Positions 63,167-64,000 of a stretch of 64,000 bases of DNA are shown here, piece after piece. Within the stretch, counting starts at the first letter, position 1. Every line of letters starts with the position of its first letter. Origin of the DNA: Polaromonas sp. 39-63-25 (GTDB lineage: Bacteria; Pseudomonadota; Gammaproteobacteria; Burkholderiales; Burkholderiaceae_C); the NCBI RefSeq assembly GCF_002278925.1, contig NZ_NCJH01000006.1:558001-622000 (forward strand), written 5' to 3'. A program made the position numbers and the translations under genes. The notes beneath the pieces are model-generated. The model had not been told where the DNA came from. It did not search any database and saw only the letters and a program-made list of their open reading frames with translations.

Positions 63167-64000
63167 TCAGGCGGGTGAAGCAAAACGCGCCGTGAGTTCA
63201 CCCAGGTTCAGTTCTGCCAGCACCTCCTGTAGCCGCGCCTGTGCCTGCCGCGTCTTTGCAGCATTCGGCGCTGACGGCCGGCTTGCAATGATGAGCTCGT
63301 TTTTCATCGAATGCTCCCAGCCCACCAGTTCGGTCACCGTGACATCGTAGCCATGGGCTTCGAGCTGCAGGCAGCGCAGCACGTTGGTGATCTGGCTGCC
63401 GAATTCGCGCGTGTGCAGCGGGTGGCGCCAGAGTTCCGCGAGCGGCGTCTTCGACAAACTGAGGGCCTTGTTTTTGCGCAGCACGCCGGCCACCTCGGCC
63501 TGGCAGCAGGGCACCAGCACCATGTGGCGCGCCTGCTTGTGCAGGCCAAAGGCAATGGCGTCGTCGGTGGCGGTATCGCAGGCATGCAGGGCGGTGACGA
63601 TATCCACCTGCGCCGGCAATTGGTCCGACACCGTGGCTTCCGCCACCAGGAGATTCAGAAACGTCATGCGCGCAAAGCCCAGCTTCTGCGCCAGCGTGCG
63701 CGACTTTTCCACCAGCTCGGCACGCGTCTCGATGCCATAGATATGGCCACCGGTCTTCTCGCCAGGATGCGCGACATTGAAAAACAGGTCGTAAAGAATG
63801 AAGCCCAGGTAGGACTTGCCGGCGCCGTGGTCGGCCAGGGTGAACGGCCGGCCCTTGGCGGAGACCTCCTCCAGCAGCGGTGCGATGAACTGGTACAGGT
63901 GGTAGACCTGCTTGAGCTTGCGCCGCGTGTCCTGGTTGAGCTTGCCCTCGCGCGTGAGGATGTGCAGCTCCTGGAGCAACTCGATGGACTGGCCGGGCCG
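63167..64000 (-). CDS. SAM-dependent methyltransferase, N-terminus beyond window
   Basis: At least 278 residues, open to the right edge. Core motif I is TLADHGAGKSYLGFILYDLF, followed by GIETRAELVEKSRTLAQKLG and VDIVTALHACDTATDDAIAFG with VLVPCCQAEVAG, the pattern of PF13679-type methyltransferases. The pair of Cys in PCC is typical. Substrate unknown, possibly a nucleic acid or protein. Confidence 0.8.
   Translation of the reverse strand, partial: RPGQSIELLQELHILTREGKLNQDTRRKLKQVYHLYQFIAPLLEEVSAKGRPFTLADHGAGKSYLGFILYDLFFNVAHPGEKTGGHIYGIETRAELVEKSRTLAQKLGFARMTFLNLLVAEATVSDQLPAQVDIVTALHACDTATDDAIAFGLHKQARHMVLVPCCQAEVAGVLRKNKALSLSKTPLAELWRHPLHTREFGSQITNVLRCLQLEAHGYDVTVTELVGWEHSMKNELIIASRPSAPNAAKTRQAQARLQEVLAELNLGELTARFASPA

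Overview
The window is GC-rich, gene-dense bacterial chromosome. Its gene content (several Liv-type ABC transporters, GlxA-, LysR- and GntR-type regulators, a C-P lyase operon, DUF6139/DUF6172/DUF2917 proteins) and its dispersed intergenic repeats point to a betaproteobacterium of the Comamonadaceae, most like Polaromonas/Rhodoferax/Variovorax. This placement is inference from recognised families, not from a search. No rRNA, tRNA, CRISPR array or prophage was seen.

Layout. (1) 1-13.1 kb holds a divergent catabolic cluster. On the minus strand it has a 6-hydroxynicotinate-reductase-like Fe-S flavoprotein, a UPF0280 (ApbE-like) protein, two PF06684 'amino acid synthesis' proteins, a complete Liv-type ABC importer with fused permeases, and a Tat-signal nicotinamidase cut by the window edge. 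On the plus strand it has a 7Fe ferredoxin, a ferredoxin-NADP reductase, a TetR regulator and an enamidase-like amidohydrolase. The divergent intergenic region carries seven TGTAGC-type half-sites. (2) 13.1-17.1 kb: RNase D-like exonuclease, small conserved proteins, a DEAD-box helicase and an SDR. (3) 17.3-22.2 kb: a second Liv transporter (livG-livF-livK-livH-livM) whose LivF has Arg in place of the Walker A Lys. (4) 22.2-34.6 kb: mixed metabolism (transglutaminase-like protein, GlxA-type regulator/cysteine hydrolase pair, DbpA, PAP2, enoyl-CoA hydratase, two LysR loci, GST, glutathione reductase). (5) 34.7-48.6 kb: phosphonate region with phnGHIJKLM on minus, phnF-DUF1045-phnN on plus, then a PhnZ-like HD oxygenase, phnE, two phnD paralogues and phnC on minus, followed by AMP nucleosidase. 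(6) 48.7-53.5 kb: tripartite MacAB-type efflux operon with its own outer-membrane lipoprotein and a split MacB. (7) 53.5-64 kb: small exported protein, MscS channel, PurT, siderophore-interacting protein with a Fur-like box, NodIJ-type exporter, lipoprotein, split-barrel/GAF proteins, hemerythrin-like protein and a methyltransferase cut by the right edge.

How the genes fit together. In cluster 1, NADPH -> ferredoxin reductase -> ferredoxin -> reductase -> enamidase is a coherent route for reductive opening of an oxidised N-heterocycle, a chemistry I know from the anaerobe Eubacterium barkeri. Here it is joined to an ABC importer, a nicotinamidase and a putative flavinylation factor. This is the most interesting system in the window. 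The phosphonate region gives uptake (PhnCDE), C-P lyase chemistry (PhnGHIJKLM), PRPP formation (PhnN) and, in place of the usual PhnP, a 2H-type DUF1045 phosphoesterase.
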